A stretch of DNA of 64,000 nucleotides from NCBI RefSeq assembly GCF_963677875.1, contig NZ_OY782562.1, positions 124,001-188,000 of the forward strand, given 5' to 3'. Made by a program: the position numbers and the translations under genes. Every line of letters begins with the position of its first letter. The stretch's first letter is position 1. The DNA is from Thiomicrorhabdus sp. (GTDB taxonomy: Bacteria; Pseudomonadota; Gammaproteobacteria; Thiomicrospirales; Thiomicrospiraceae). This document shows positions 9,044-17,813 of the stretch, piece after piece. Under the pieces are notes generated by a model. The model ran no database searches, was not told the DNA's origin, and saw only the letters and a program-made list of their open reading frames with translations.

Positions 9044-9490
9044 ATGCTGTGTCTTTTTCGAAATAGCCGTGTGCATCCCCAGTTGAATATCTGGTTTCAG
9101 ATTCTTAGCCTTGGGGCCGTCATTCTATGGTTGTATTTTACTTTTATTGAAAAATCCCTGGTTTCCAAGGTCTTTGAAGGGCAGGCGTTATTGATTGATC
9201 TACTGTTTGGTTTGCCGTTGGTGCTGGCTTTGGCAGTGGTGATTTATGCTAGTGTTTTCTGGAGCTTGAAGCTGGTTCTGGTGATTGCCTTCCCGCAATT
9301 TCTTGAACAGGTTGAAGTCGTTTATGAAGAAGACGAAGACACTCTCAAGCATTTGGAAAGCGAACATGGAGAGGCCTATTGGGATGCCGCTGAGGAACCG
9401 GAAGCAGGCCGCGCCAAATCGATGCAGAACAGCGCATCAACCTCTAAAAAAACGGCAGATCAAAATCATCTAAATCGCCATGAAGATTAA
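9044..9490 (+). CDS. Small two-helix membrane protein with acidic tail
   Basis: I do not recognise this 148-residue protein. Two hydrophobic helices (about 17-34 and 48-80) precede an acidic segment 'VVYEEDEDTLKHLE' and a polar, Ser/Lys-rich tail, so the C-terminal half probably lies in the cytoplasm. There is no clear ribosome-binding site before the ATG. The last codons overlap the start of the MATE gene by 11 bp, suggesting coupling. Confidence 0.6.
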   Translation: MLCLFRNSRVHPQLNIWFQILSLGAVILWLYFTFIEKSLVSKVFEGQALLIDLLFGLPLVLALAVVIYASVFWSLKLVLVIAFPQFLEQVEVVYEEDEDTLKHLESEHGEAYWDAAEEPEAGRAKSMQNSASTSKKTADQNHLNRHED

Positions 9491-10862
9491 CCAGGCAGCG
9501 CCTTCCTGTTACGGTGAAGCCAAAACGTTGCTTCGCCTGGCAGTGCCGATTTTTCTGGCCCAGCTTGCCTTAACCGGATTGGGAGTGGTTGATACTCTGA
9601 TGTCCGGACGCGTTGGAGTCGATGATCTGGCTGCCATCGGTTTGGGAACCAGTATCATGCTGCCGGTATTTATTTTCAATACCGGTGTACTGCTGGCGTT
9701 AACCCCGCTGGTGGCCAAGGCGCATGGAGCAAAAGATCATACCCGAATAAGACGTTTTATCTTGCAGACGATCTGGGTTTCTATTCCTCTGGGATTTCTT
9801 GCTGCGTTCTTGCTGTTGCAAAGTGATCAACTGCTGCAACACTTGCAGCTTTCAGAAGCGGTATTTGCCCTAACGCACGACTATTTAATTTATATTGCCT
9901 TCGGCATGCCTGCGGTCACTCTTTATCAGGTCTTTCGCTTTTTCTGGGAAGGGCTGGGGACAACAATGCCGACTATGTGGTTGAGTTTTCTGGCTCTTTT
10001 GATAAACATTCCGCTGAACGCACTGTTTATCTATGGCTGGGAAGATTGGGTTCCGGCTTATGGTGCGGCAGGCTGTGGAATTGCCAGCGCGATTGTGATG
10101 TGGCTTATGCTGATTTTCGGCGTACTTTACGCCTACGGTTCCAAAACAACGTCTCCTTATATGCGCAGGCTTATCTGGCGTTTGCCCTCCTGGAAAAATG
10201 GAATTTCCGAGATATTGCATTTAGGCATTCCGAATGCTCTGGCTCTGCTGTTCGAAGTTAGCCTGTTTACCTTCATCGCTTTGTTTATTGCCGCTTTGGG
10301 AACCGAAGCAATTGCCGCCCATCAGGTTGCGATCAGCTTTACCTCTCTGGCCTTTATGCTTCCGCTGAGTTTGGGGATGGCGATTACGGTCCGGGTAGGA
10401 AAAGAGTTCGGCAAAATGGATTTCGTCCATCTGAAGCTTGTACTTAAGGTGGGTTTTCTGTTTTCCGTCGCTATCGGGGTTTTTCTGTCGTTACTGAGTT
10501 TCTTTTTCAGGGAAGACATTGTCGCTTTGTATACTTCGGATATTTCGGTCGCTGTATTGGCAGGTTATCTGTTTATTTTTGCCGCAATGTACCAGCTTTC
10601 CGATTCGATTCAGGTGACGGCTGCAGGAGCCTTAAGGGGCTTCCATGATACAAAAATCACCATGCTGGTCACTTTTGTCAGTTACTGGGTTATCGGTTTG
10701 GGACTGGGATATTTTTTAGCGTTTCACGGCGGGATTTCTGCTCCTATGGGAGTTGCCGGTTTTTGGCTGGGTATTGTACTTGGCCTGAGTTTGGCAGCAC
10801 TTTTACTCGGCTGGCGATTGCACTGGCGTTATCAAAAAACCTTAACGGAGATTGAACATTGA
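9480..10862 (+). CDS. MATE family multidrug efflux transporter
   Basis: A 460-residue, 12-helix cation-coupled exporter of the NorM branch. The first helix bundle opens 'TLLRLAVPIFLAQLALTGLGVVDTLMSGRVG', a MATE hallmark (shown here by 'GVVDTLMSGRVGVDDLAAIG'), repeated as the pseudosymmetric second half from about residue 240 ('LGIPNALALLFEVSLFTFIA'). The ATG lies inside the end of the preceding small gene with no separate ribosome-binding site. It overlaps ychJ at its end. Confidence 0.93.
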   Translation: MKINQAAPSCYGEAKTLLRLAVPIFLAQLALTGLGVVDTLMSGRVGVDDLAAIGLGTSIMLPVFIFNTGVLLALTPLVAKAHGAKDHTRIRRFILQTIWVSIPLGFLAAFLLLQSDQLLQHLQLSEAVFALTHDYLIYIAFGMPAVTLYQVFRFFWEGLGTTMPTMWLSFLALLINIPLNALFIYGWEDWVPAYGAAGCGIASAIVMWLMLIFGVLYAYGSKTTSPYMRRLIWRLPSWKNGISEILHLGIPNALALLFEVSLFTFIALFIAALGTEAIAAHQVAISFTSLAFMLPLSLGMAITVRVGKEFGKMDFVHLKLVLKVGFLFSVAIGVFLSLLSFFFREDIVALYTSDISVAVLAGYLFIFAAMYQLSDSIQVTAAGALRGFHDTKITMLVTFVSYWVIGLGLGYFLAFHGGISAPMGVAGFWLGIVLGLSLAALLLGWRLHWRYQKTLTEIEH

Positions 10863-11260
10863 TTGATGAACAGGAATGCGATTGCGGCTCCGGCAAGTCT
10901 TTTACCGAGTGCTGCGGCCCGATACTGGCCGGAAAGAAAGTTGCCGAGAGTGCAGAAGCATTGATGAGGTCACGTTATTGTGCTTTCAAACGGAAGAACG
11001 AGAGCTATTTACTGGCGAGCTGGGCTAATGAAACCCGTCCGGAATCCATTGAGTTCACTCCTGATCTGGAGTGGGTAAAACTCCAGATCAATGGCCGAAA
11101 GATGGGCCGCAAAAAAGACTCGGAAGGTTGGGTAACCTTTGTCGCCCATTATCGGATGGGGCAGTCAGGTCTTACCGGTTATCTGCATGAGAAAAGTTAC
11201 TTCAGAAAAGAGGCCGACGGTCTTTGGCGTTATGTTGATGGTGAAGTTAAAAGCAGTTAG
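10859..11260 (+). CDS. ychJ: YchJ family protein, SEC-C zinc motif
   Basis: A 133-residue UPF0225-type protein with an N-terminal SEC-C zinc-binding motif: 'CDCGSGKSFTECCGP' at residues 7-21. The middle has 'MRSRYCAF' and the C-terminus the conserved 'FVAHYRMG' NTF2-like part. The start is TTG at 10859, overlapping the MATE stop (TTGA), so it is probably coupled to the exporter. The biochemical role is unknown. Confidence 0.88.
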   Translation: MIDEQECDCGSGKSFTECCGPILAGKKVAESAEALMRSRYCAFKRKNESYLLASWANETRPESIEFTPDLEWVKLQINGRKMGRKKDSEGWVTFVAHYRMGQSGLTGYLHEKSYFRKEADGLWRYVDGEVKSS

Positions 11261-11424
11261 TCTTTTGCCTCGCGATGATCTTCGCGGGTACGGCTGCAAG
11301 AGGCGTCCTTGTCTCGGAAGAAACGATACAGCCACCACATGGATAAGCCAACAATCACCACTGCCGCAGCAAGTAGAGCAAGAGTGATTAACAGGGCAGA
11401 GCCAATACTGTTTAAATCCGGCAT
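11257..11424 (-). CDS. Small single-pass membrane protein (55 aa)
   Basis: The ATG at 11424 is chosen because GGAG lies 6 nt upstream (minus strand); the longer frame from 11487 lacks such a site. The product starts 'MPDLNSIGSALLITLALLAAAV', has one helix (about 8-34) ending 'WWLYRFFRDKD', then a charged tail with one Cys. Its stop codon overlaps the stop of convergent ychJ by 3 bp. The function is unknown. Confidence 0.6.
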   Translation of the reverse strand: MPDLNSIGSALLITLALLAAAVVIVGLSMWWLYRFFRDKDASCSRTREDHREAKD

Positions 11425-11515
11425 TCTATCTCCAAATATCCGTTCTCGGTATCTTTTTATCGCAAAGCATTCTACAATAATTTTCAATCAAACTTCAGGT
11501 TAAGTCCCCCGTATT

Positions 11516-12562
11516 ATGTCATTTACGATTTCCGATTTAGAAAAAGAACGCGAAAAAATTCTTAAAGAGATAGAAAGCAAGGCCCAGCAAATTTCCCAGC
11601 CGCTGGGAGAAATACCGGCAAGAAACAAAGAGCCGAAATTGGGAGACTGGCTAAAGGCGGCCGATCAGGTGTTGCCCGATAAAGAGCCGCAAGTTTCTGA
11701 TTCTTCCGGGCCAGCAATGGCTGAGAATAATGATCGCAGCCTCCAGCTTCGTCGCAAAAATGTCGCCTATGGCATAGCTGTTTTAAGCGGAACGATCGTA
11801 TTTACGCTTGCTGCATCGCTGTTTTTCAGCCATCAGGATCTGCAGTCACAACTGAGTGATCTGCATCAGGAAACTCAAAAACAGGCAACGCTGATTCAAA
11901 GTCTGGAAGAGAAATTGTCCGAATATGAAAACCAGCAGAATAAAGAGCAGGATAAGGCTTCTCTGCTGCCGCGGATGGACGCCCTGCAGGCGCAAGTTGC
12001 AGATTTGCAATCACAATTTGACAACAAGCTGGCAGAAGGCAAGGCTGAGAGTGAGAATAGCACGCTTGCGCTATTGGAAAATCTGGTGAATCAAAAGTGG
12101 CAACTTTTCAATCAGCAGTTGACCGGACAAACCAGATTAGCTGCAAGTGGTGAAAAGAAATCAAGTGGTACTGTTTCCTTGAATAAACAGGATACGCCTG
12201 ATCTGGCGGTTAAACAGCCTGTAGCACCTGCAGCTCCAACGTCTCCTCAAGCACCTAAAATTGCTCAAAATCCAGCACAAAACTGGCTGTTAAAGCAGAA
12301 GGGCAAGGATTATATCCTCCAGTTGGCCAGTTCATCCAATAAAGCTGATCTGGAGAGAATCGTCGAGCGCAAAAAAATGGATAAAATTGAAATTTTGCCA
12401 CAAAACAGCAAGCAGGGCGGGCTTCGTTACATTCTGGTCAGTCGCCAGGCATTTACCGATAAATCTCAAGCTTCCGAAGCCTCACAGTTGATTAAGAAAA
12501 ATTTCGGTATTTCTGCATGGATTCGTCAGTTCGAAGATTTGAGTAAACGTTTGCCGAACTGA
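11516..12562 (+). CDS. DamX-like SPOR-domain inner-membrane protein
   Basis: A 348-residue bitopic protein: a cytoplasmic N-terminal 80 residues, one membrane helix (about 84-105, 'GIAVLSGTIVFTLAASLFF'), a periplasmic coiled coil (108-195), a Pro/Ala linker, and a C-terminal SPOR-like domain (about 257-340, 'YILQLASSSNKADLERIVE'). SPOR domains bind denuded glycan strands at the septum, so a role in division or cell-wall remodelling is likely. The layout matches DamX, but there is no aroKB neighbour to confirm it. Confidence 0.75.
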   Translation: MSFTISDLEKEREKILKEIESKAQQISQPLGEIPARNKEPKLGDWLKAADQVLPDKEPQVSDSSGPAMAENNDRSLQLRRKNVAYGIAVLSGTIVFTLAASLFFSHQDLQSQLSDLHQETQKQATLIQSLEEKLSEYENQQNKEQDKASLLPRMDALQAQVADLQSQFDNKLAEGKAESENSTLALLENLVNQKWQLFNQQLTGQTRLAASGEKKSSGTVSLNKQDTPDLAVKQPVAPAAPTSPQAPKIAQNPAQNWLLKQKGKDYILQLASSSNKADLERIVERKKMDKIEILPQNSKQGGLRYILVSRQAFTDKSQASEASQLIKKNFGISAWIRQFEDLSKRLPN

Positions 12563-12589
12563 GGTTGTTATCCCGGAAAGTGTGTTAAG

Positions 12590-12629
12590 AGCCGTTTGCA
12601 GAATTATTGCTGCAACGGCTTTTATTTTT
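12590..12629 (+). terminator. Terminator between the SPOR gene and the histidine kinase
   Basis: AGCCGTTTGCAG (12590-12601) pairs with CTGCAACGGCT (12610-12620), with one unpaired base, and is followed by TTTATTTTT on the plus strand. It overlaps the last bases of the convergent kinase gene. Confidence 0.85.
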
Positions 12630-14175
12630 GCTGCAGAAGCGGCAATTCGATATTGAAGCGAACACCGTCGTAACCGTCTTTTTCACGATGCATATTTTCG
12701 GCGAAAACATTGCCCTTATGAAAATCGACAATCAGCTTGACGATATAAAGTCCCAATCCGAGGTGGGTTTGCCCTTGATTCAAGGTTCGAATGGAGGTCA
12801 TACCGTCAAAGATTTGTTGCTCATAGCCTTCCGGTAGAGCCGGACCTGAATTTTGAACCCGGATAATGACTTTGTCCGATCCCAGCGGTTGGCAATCGAC
12901 GTGAACCGGTTGCTGACCATCACTGAAATCAATGGCATTACTCAGTAGTTTATCCATCATTTGTTCTAGCATGAAGCCGTCGCCCATAACCATGGCGTGC
13001 TTGTTGATACGGCACTGATAGCTCAAGGACCATTCCGGATGTAAGGTCATATTGTTGTGCATGTAATGGTCAAGCATTACGGCGATCGGAAAGGCTTCGG
13101 GAGTTTGGCTGTGAAGGCTGTCTTCAATACTGGTGGCTTCAGACAGTGAAGCGATAATTTGTTTTAGTTGCGCCAAGGCATGCTGGGCATACTCGAGCTG
13201 GCTGTGGTCGGTATCTTTTTCGAGCAGGGTCAGGGCCATGGAAAGACGATTCAGCGGATTATGCAGTTCGTGTCTCAATGTTTTCGGAAGTTGTTTTAAG
13301 TACCGCTCGTAACCGCTTAATTGTTTAAGCATTTCATCAATGTGCTGACGAAGGTCGGAAAGTTCGTCGTAGTAAAATCGATTTTTCTGTTCTGGAAAAA
13401 CCAAGTTGGTCAGATGTCCTTGAAGGCTATAGGTTTTCTTTACGTCGTTGTCAAGGCGGATAATGCGATTCGATAAAGCGGCAGTATGTAGCATAACGCC
13501 GACAATCACAATGACGAAGATCAAAGCCCCGATTCCGATCAGGCGATAGAAGTAGTCCAAGCTTTCACTGAACAGATTTTCCATCTTTTGCTCCAGAACC
13601 AATGCGCCGATAATGCGGTTCTGCAACATGAGCGGGGTTGCCGACATCAGAGAAATCGGCTGATTTTCACGGTTCATGCGGTATTGTTGAAGCGTTCTTC
13701 CGCGCAGGGCATTTTCAATCAGAGTTTTTTCCGGTGTCAGGCTCTGCGGATAGGGGTATGGGAGCGAATAGGGTATAACGGTGGCAAAGGTTTTGATGAT
13801 CAGCTTACCGGCCGCCGTGTAAAAATCGTTGTGAAGGCTGAAGTGTTCTTTAGGGAGTTGGCCGACCACATAGGTGGTTTTACCGTATTCGTTCACAACC
13901 CATAAAACCGAATTGGATAAGTTAAGGTGCGCCAGGCGAGTTGGATGGCCGGACTGGATCTGTAATGCCCAGAGATCGGTTCGATTCTCAAGAATCAGTG
14001 CCAGGTTCTCCACGGTCTGCTGCTGAACGATGGCTTGATTGTTCAGCATGATGCGGTGCAGATCGACCGCGAAGCGGTAAGCCAGAAAAGGCAGGGTGGT
14101 AAGCAGCATCAAAAAAATTAAGACGCGGGTGCGAATGGATAACTTAAATTTGGATGCTGCCTTTAATCTGTTCAC
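12622..14175 (-). CDS. Sensor histidine kinase, PdsS-like
   Basis: A 517-residue membrane kinase: helix 1 (17-37), a periplasmic sensor of about 175 residues, helix 2 (213-233), a HAMP-like segment, then the H-box with phospho-acceptor H302 ('LRHELHNPLNR') and an ATPase domain with N-box 'LLSNAIDFSDG' and G-box 'LGLGLYIVK'. The N-terminus ('RVLIFLMLLTTLPFLAYR' ... 'ENRTDLW') resembles the kinase of the proteobacterial dedicated sortase system (PdsS), although it is shorter. No sortase is nearby. It is cotranscribed with the response regulator 22 bp upstream. Confidence 0.85.
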   Translation of the reverse strand: MNRLKAASKFKLSIRTRVLIFLMLLTTLPFLAYRFAVDLHRIMLNNQAIVQQQTVENLALILENRTDLWALQIQSGHPTRLAHLNLSNSVLWVVNEYGKTTYVVGQLPKEHFSLHNDFYTAAGKLIIKTFATVIPYSLPYPYPQSLTPEKTLIENALRGRTLQQYRMNRENQPISLMSATPLMLQNRIIGALVLEQKMENLFSESLDYFYRLIGIGALIFVIVIVGVMLHTAALSNRIIRLDNDVKKTYSLQGHLTNLVFPEQKNRFYYDELSDLRQHIDEMLKQLSGYERYLKQLPKTLRHELHNPLNRLSMALTLLEKDTDHSQLEYAQHALAQLKQIIASLSEATSIEDSLHSQTPEAFPIAVMLDHYMHNNMTLHPEWSLSYQCRINKHAMVMGDGFMLEQMMDKLLSNAIDFSDGQQPVHVDCQPLGSDKVIIRVQNSGPALPEGYEQQIFDGMTSIRTLNQGQTHLGLGLYIVKLIVDFHKGNVFAENMHREKDGYDGVRFNIELPLLQQK

Positions 14176-14197
14176 GGTTGTTTGCTTTCAACTTAAA

Positions 14198-14914
14198 TCA
14201 GTTGTCGCCGCCGCTTTTATCCTGCCAGCTGTAACCGCGACCGTATTCGTTGTGAATATGGTTAAAATCCGGAGTGATTTTCTTAAAAGCGTTACGGATT
14301 CGGCAGATATGGGTGTTAATGGTATTACGTTCCACAACTCCTTGAGTGGCTGATTGCAGGGCATCGTAAGAGATTACCGATCCTCTTTCGGCCGTTGCGA
14401 ATTGCTTTAACATTTCAAATTCGGTTGCCGTCAGATCAAGCGGCTTTTCATGCCAGTAAGCTTTGAACTGCTCCGGGGCCAGTTCGAGATCGTCGATCAG
14501 AGAGCGCTCGTCGCTTTCAGCATTTTTCGGTGTGGATGTGATGCGTAGAAGATTTTTTACCTTGACGATCAATACATTTAAGCTGATCGGCTTCGGCAAG
14601 TAGTCAATGGCGCCCAGAGCGTGGCCGGTATAAATATCAAACTCCGACTGACGTTCGGATAAAAAAATAATCGGAATGGGTTGGTTGTAACTCAAAAGGT
14701 GTTTGGCAAGATCGAAGCCACCATCAATTTCCGAACCGAGAATAATGTCAGAGATAACAAGATCCGGAAGGGTTTCGGAAAAATAGGCTTCGGCATCTTG
14801 CCGGTTTGTGAAAGATTCGACACTAAAACCTTGTTGCTGCAAAGCGGTGACCAGACTTTCCAGCTGAATCGGGTCGTCTTCGATAACGGCAATTCGATAA
14901 TCGGTATTTTGCAT
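14198..14914 (-). CDS. Response regulator, PdsR-like winged-helix
   Basis: A 238-residue OmpR-type regulator. The receiver domain (about 7-125) has acidic pocket 'EDD' at 12-14, phospho-acceptor D56 in 'DLVISDIIL', and the 'LPKP' lysine near 109. The winged helix (about 145-232) shows 'LDLTATEFEMLK', 'VVERNTINTHICRIRNAFK' and 'YGRGYSW', which recalls PdsR, the partner of PdsS. It is first gene of a two-gene operon with the sensor kinase. Confidence 0.88.
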   Translation of the reverse strand: MQNTDYRIAVIEDDPIQLESLVTALQQQGFSVESFTNRQDAEAYFSETLPDLVISDIILGSEIDGGFDLAKHLLSYNQPIPIIFLSERQSEFDIYTGHALGAIDYLPKPISLNVLIVKVKNLLRITSTPKNAESDERSLIDDLELAPEQFKAYWHEKPLDLTATEFEMLKQFATAERGSVISYDALQSATQGVVERNTINTHICRIRNAFKKITPDFNHIHNEYGRGYSWQDKSGGDN

Positions 14915-14940
14915 GAGTACCTCAAAAAGGATTAAAACTG

Positions 14941-14962
14941 AAAAAAGGGGCGATTAGCCCCC
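14941..14962 (-). terminator. Intrinsic terminator after the bicupin gene
   Basis: On the minus strand: GGGGCTAATCGCCCC followed by TTTTTT. It separates the bicupin gene from the downstream two-component operon. Confidence 0.85.
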
Positions 14963-14972
14963 TTAATAACGA

Positions 14973-15902
14973 TTAACTGACGTGCTGGAAATCCAAAACC
15001 TGCATGTTCATAATCAATCCGGCATCTTGAACCGGCAGAACGATGGCATCGATTCCGGAGTCGTTATGGTGCGAATGCCATAATCCCGGCGGCGTGATAA
15101 AGGCAGAACCCGGAGTCCACATTGCTTTGATCGGATCCTTGATTGTACCGTCTTCATTCAGCTCTTTTCCGATCAGAGTATAAGTTTCGGGTCCAGCTGA
15201 AACCACGAAATCGAGTGCAATCGAATTATGTCGGTGGGGCTTTTGCGTAACACCGGCCGGCAATACATTGTAAAGCGCCCATAAAGTATGGGTTAGAGTC
15301 ATGGTCAATGGGAAATTCGGGTTCGACAATAAGAAACCGGTACGGTTACGGCCGGCAGCAATTTTGCGGACATCGTCCAGTTCTTTGTTCAAGCGTTCGC
15401 GGGTATAAAGAACCGGCTCGAAGCGTTCTTTGGAAGGCGTTACGCCCAGATACTCAAGCAAAGGAGCATCGGTCACCCAATAAATCGCCGTGTCTTCGTC
15501 AGCCGTGTGCAGCGCATCCGGCACTGCCGGAAGGGTAAACAGATCACCTTCTTTCCAGTGAACGGTACCATGTTTCATCTGAGTACGACCTTGACCACGA
15601 ATGACATAAAAAAACTGCGAAGTTGCATTTGCATCGGTTTTAAGTACATCGCCGCTGCAAATTCTCAGATAATTCGCCATCAGGTTCGGAGTGGTTGCCG
15701 GATAAGCCGTTTGCAGTTGTGCAGCTTGATCAAAAGGAATGATTCGAGTTGCGCCGGATTCGTGCAGGCTGCTTGGATAGGGCACCACATCGATTTTTGG
15801 CATTGGCGGGTTGACCGCTGACATATACTCTTTTACTTGAGCATGTCTTTCCCATTGCTGCTGGGCGGCTTCCTGTATTTGTTCAACTTTCACTCGATTC
15901 AT
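14973..15902 (-). CDS. Bicupin protein, gentisate 1,2-dioxygenase-like
   Basis: 309 residues with two cupin domains. The first has 'FFYVIRGQGRTQ' and 'WKEGDLFTLPAVPDALHTA' (about 112-148); the second has 'PHRHNSIALDFVV' (about 237-249) and 'GSAFITPPGLWHSHHN' near 280-295, which supply plausible iron-binding His residues. Length and arrangement match the gentisate 1,2-dioxygenase branch. No other aromatic-degradation gene is present, so the substrate is uncertain. It is monocistronic, with its own terminator. Confidence 0.72.
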   Translation of the reverse strand: MNRVKVEQIQEAAQQQWERHAQVKEYMSAVNPPMPKIDVVPYPSSLHESGATRIIPFDQAAQLQTAYPATTPNLMANYLRICSGDVLKTDANATSQFFYVIRGQGRTQMKHGTVHWKEGDLFTLPAVPDALHTADEDTAIYWVTDAPLLEYLGVTPSKERFEPVLYTRERLNKELDDVRKIAAGRNRTGFLLSNPNFPLTMTLTHTLWALYNVLPAGVTQKPHRHNSIALDFVVSAGPETYTLIGKELNEDGTIKDPIKAMWTPGSAFITPPGLWHSHHNDSGIDAIVLPVQDAGLIMNMQVLDFQHVS

Positions 15903-15986
15903 ATTGATAACCCTGCTGGTAAGTTTTTTATTTTTATAAGAATTCGCATTATAAAATCAGTTGTGGCAAATTACTACTGCAAAACC

Positions 15987-16010
15987 GTGATGAGAAGGCT
16001 TGGCTCTCAC
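15987..16010 (-). terminator. Weak hairpin after rpoN
   Basis: GTGATGAG (15987-15994) and CTCTCAC (16004-16010) form an imperfect stem. On the minus strand it is followed by GGTTTTG. A possible weak rpoN terminator. Confidence 0.35.
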
Positions 16011-16025
16011 CAGCGAACCTTACCG

Positions 16026-17516
16026 CTAAAATTTGAATTTATTTAATTTCTTTCGCTCGCTTGATGAGGGCAGATTCAGTGCTTCTCTATATTTTGCGAT
16101 GGTTCGCCGTGCGACAGAAATCCCTTTATCTTCAAGAAGTTGCATCAGTTTGCTGTCACTCAAAGGTTTTTTGGGGTCTTCTTCATCAATCAGAGCTTTG
16201 ATATGGGCTTTGATTGCGATGGCCGACTGATCGGCACTGCCGTATTGACTGACACCGCTTGAGAAGAAATATTTCAATTCAAAGGTACCACGGGGAGTCT
16301 GAATGTACTTCTGATTGGTTGCGCGCGAAATGGTTGATTCATGCAAATCGAGGTGTTCGGCAACTTCACGCAGAACCAAAGGCTGCATTGCCTGTTCGCC
16401 TTCCTCAAAAAAACGCTGCTGTTTTTCGACAATGAATTTTCCGACCTTAAGAAGGGTTTCCCCTCGGCTGTGAATGCTTTTGATTAATCCCTTGGCTTCG
16501 GCCAATTGTTCTTTGATTTTTTTGGATTCGTTTGAATCCTGCACCTGACTGGCAAGATCGACGTAGGCTGCATTGACGGCCAAACGAGGAAAAGCATCGG
16601 CATTCAATTCGACAATCCAACCATCCTGTCGGTTGCGTCTCAACCTTAAATCCGGAACGACAACTTCGGTTTGCGTTGATGAAAAAGTTCGACCTGGCCG
16701 AGGATTCAACGATTGAATCAATTTTAAAATATGGTGCAGCTCTTCGTCATTCAGAGCGTACATTTTCTTGATTCGCTTGTGATCCTGATAGGTAAGCCAA
16801 TCAAAATGTTCTTTGATTAACTGCTTTGCTGTGACAACGAAAGGCGTGCTTTTAACGGCGGATAGCTGCAAGAGTAGTGATTCCTGAAGATCTCTGGCAC
16901 CCACACCGGTTGGTTCAAATTGTTGAATGGTTCCAAGAACCTCTTTCAACTCCTCAAGAGTGATGCCCAGTTCCTCTTCATTCTCCTGAATGGTAGCGAG
17001 CAGTTGCGGCAAGGGCGACTCCAGATAACCTTCATCATTGATATCATCGATCAGATAGGGGGCAAGAAGCTGTTGTCTTTCCGTCCATGGATAAATATCC
17101 GATTGCCAATAAAGGTGGTCGTGCAAAGATTTTTCGGAAGCCGTGTAGGTATCAGCGCTGACATAATCGGCGGAGCTGCTTTGGCTCGATAAATTTGTAT
17201 GATCGGCAAACACTTCATCCCATTGGCAGTCGAGCTCAAGTTCTTCGCTTATTTTGCTGGCCTGTTCAATATCGAGAGGCGCCGTTTCGGCATCATTATC
17301 GACAGGGGACTCGGATTCGGATTCTGTATTGCTTTCCCCAGACAGTTCTTCGTTATCGTCGTAGACCTCAAGCATGAAGTTGGTTTCCAAGGTTGATTCA
17401 ATGGTCTGCTGAACTTCAAGCGCAGAGTACTGCAATATTTTAATAGACTGCTGCAATTGCGGGGTAAGCTTCAACTGCTGGCCGATATTTATTTGTAAAC
17501 CGGGCATTAAGGCCAT
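16026..17516 (-). CDS. rpoN: RNA polymerase sigma-54 factor
   Basis: Sigma-54 directs RNA polymerase to -24/-12 promoters and needs AAA+ activators. The 496 residues contain the Gln/Leu-rich activator-contact region I ('QQLKLTPQLQQSIKILQYSA', 12-31), an acidic region II (50-100), the core-binding region, the helix-turn-helix and the RpoN box 'ARRTIAKYRE' near 471-480. The usual neighbours lptA/lptB upstream and hpf, ptsN downstream are all absent here. Confidence 0.98.
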   Translation of the reverse strand: MALMPGLQINIGQQLKLTPQLQQSIKILQYSALEVQQTIESTLETNFMLEVYDDNEELSGESNTESESESPVDNDAETAPLDIEQASKISEELELDCQWDEVFADHTNLSSQSSSADYVSADTYTASEKSLHDHLYWQSDIYPWTERQQLLAPYLIDDINDEGYLESPLPQLLATIQENEEELGITLEELKEVLGTIQQFEPTGVGARDLQESLLLQLSAVKSTPFVVTAKQLIKEHFDWLTYQDHKRIKKMYALNDEELHHILKLIQSLNPRPGRTFSSTQTEVVVPDLRLRRNRQDGWIVELNADAFPRLAVNAAYVDLASQVQDSNESKKIKEQLAEAKGLIKSIHSRGETLLKVGKFIVEKQQRFFEEGEQAMQPLVLREVAEHLDLHESTISRATNQKYIQTPRGTFELKYFFSSGVSQYGSADQSAIAIKAHIKALIDEEDPKKPLSDSKLMQLLEDKGISVARRTIAKYREALNLPSSSERKKLNKFKF

Positions 17517-17644
17517 TTAACAAAGCTCCACTTAAATGGAATAAGATTTTGAAATAGTAAAAAAAAGGAATATCGCTATAATAACCTAAGCCAAACGGGC
17601 GGGTCCGATGCGAGCTTTTCCAGGTTGCTGGTCAGCGTAGAGGT

Positions 17645-17741
17645 TTAAGAATGGACTTAAAACTTCACAGCGCTAACTTAAAACTTTATTGTAACCTAAC
17701 GTTACAACATGTTAAATCACCCAGTGGTGCAAAAAATGCTT
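17645..17741 (+). promoter_or_regulatory. Candidate sigma-54 promoter with 21-bp-phased direct repeats
   Basis: GTGGTGCAAAAAATGCT contains GG (17726-17727), exactly 10 bp, then GC (17738-17739), matching the invariant -24/-12 spacing of sigma-54 promoters, though the rest of the consensus is only partly matched. Upstream, ACTTAAAACTT occurs twice (17655-17665 and 17676-17686) with a 21-bp period, i.e. two helical turns, as expected of activator sites; TTAAG-6-CTTAA (17645-17660) overlaps the first copy. The start would be near 17750, 64 bp before the next gene. Confidence 0.4.
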
Positions 17742-17813
17742 GCAAAAGGGGAAGAGTCGATTATTCAACCCCTGTCGGATGAAAGATAATAGAGAAAATA
17801 AGAGAGGAATTTC

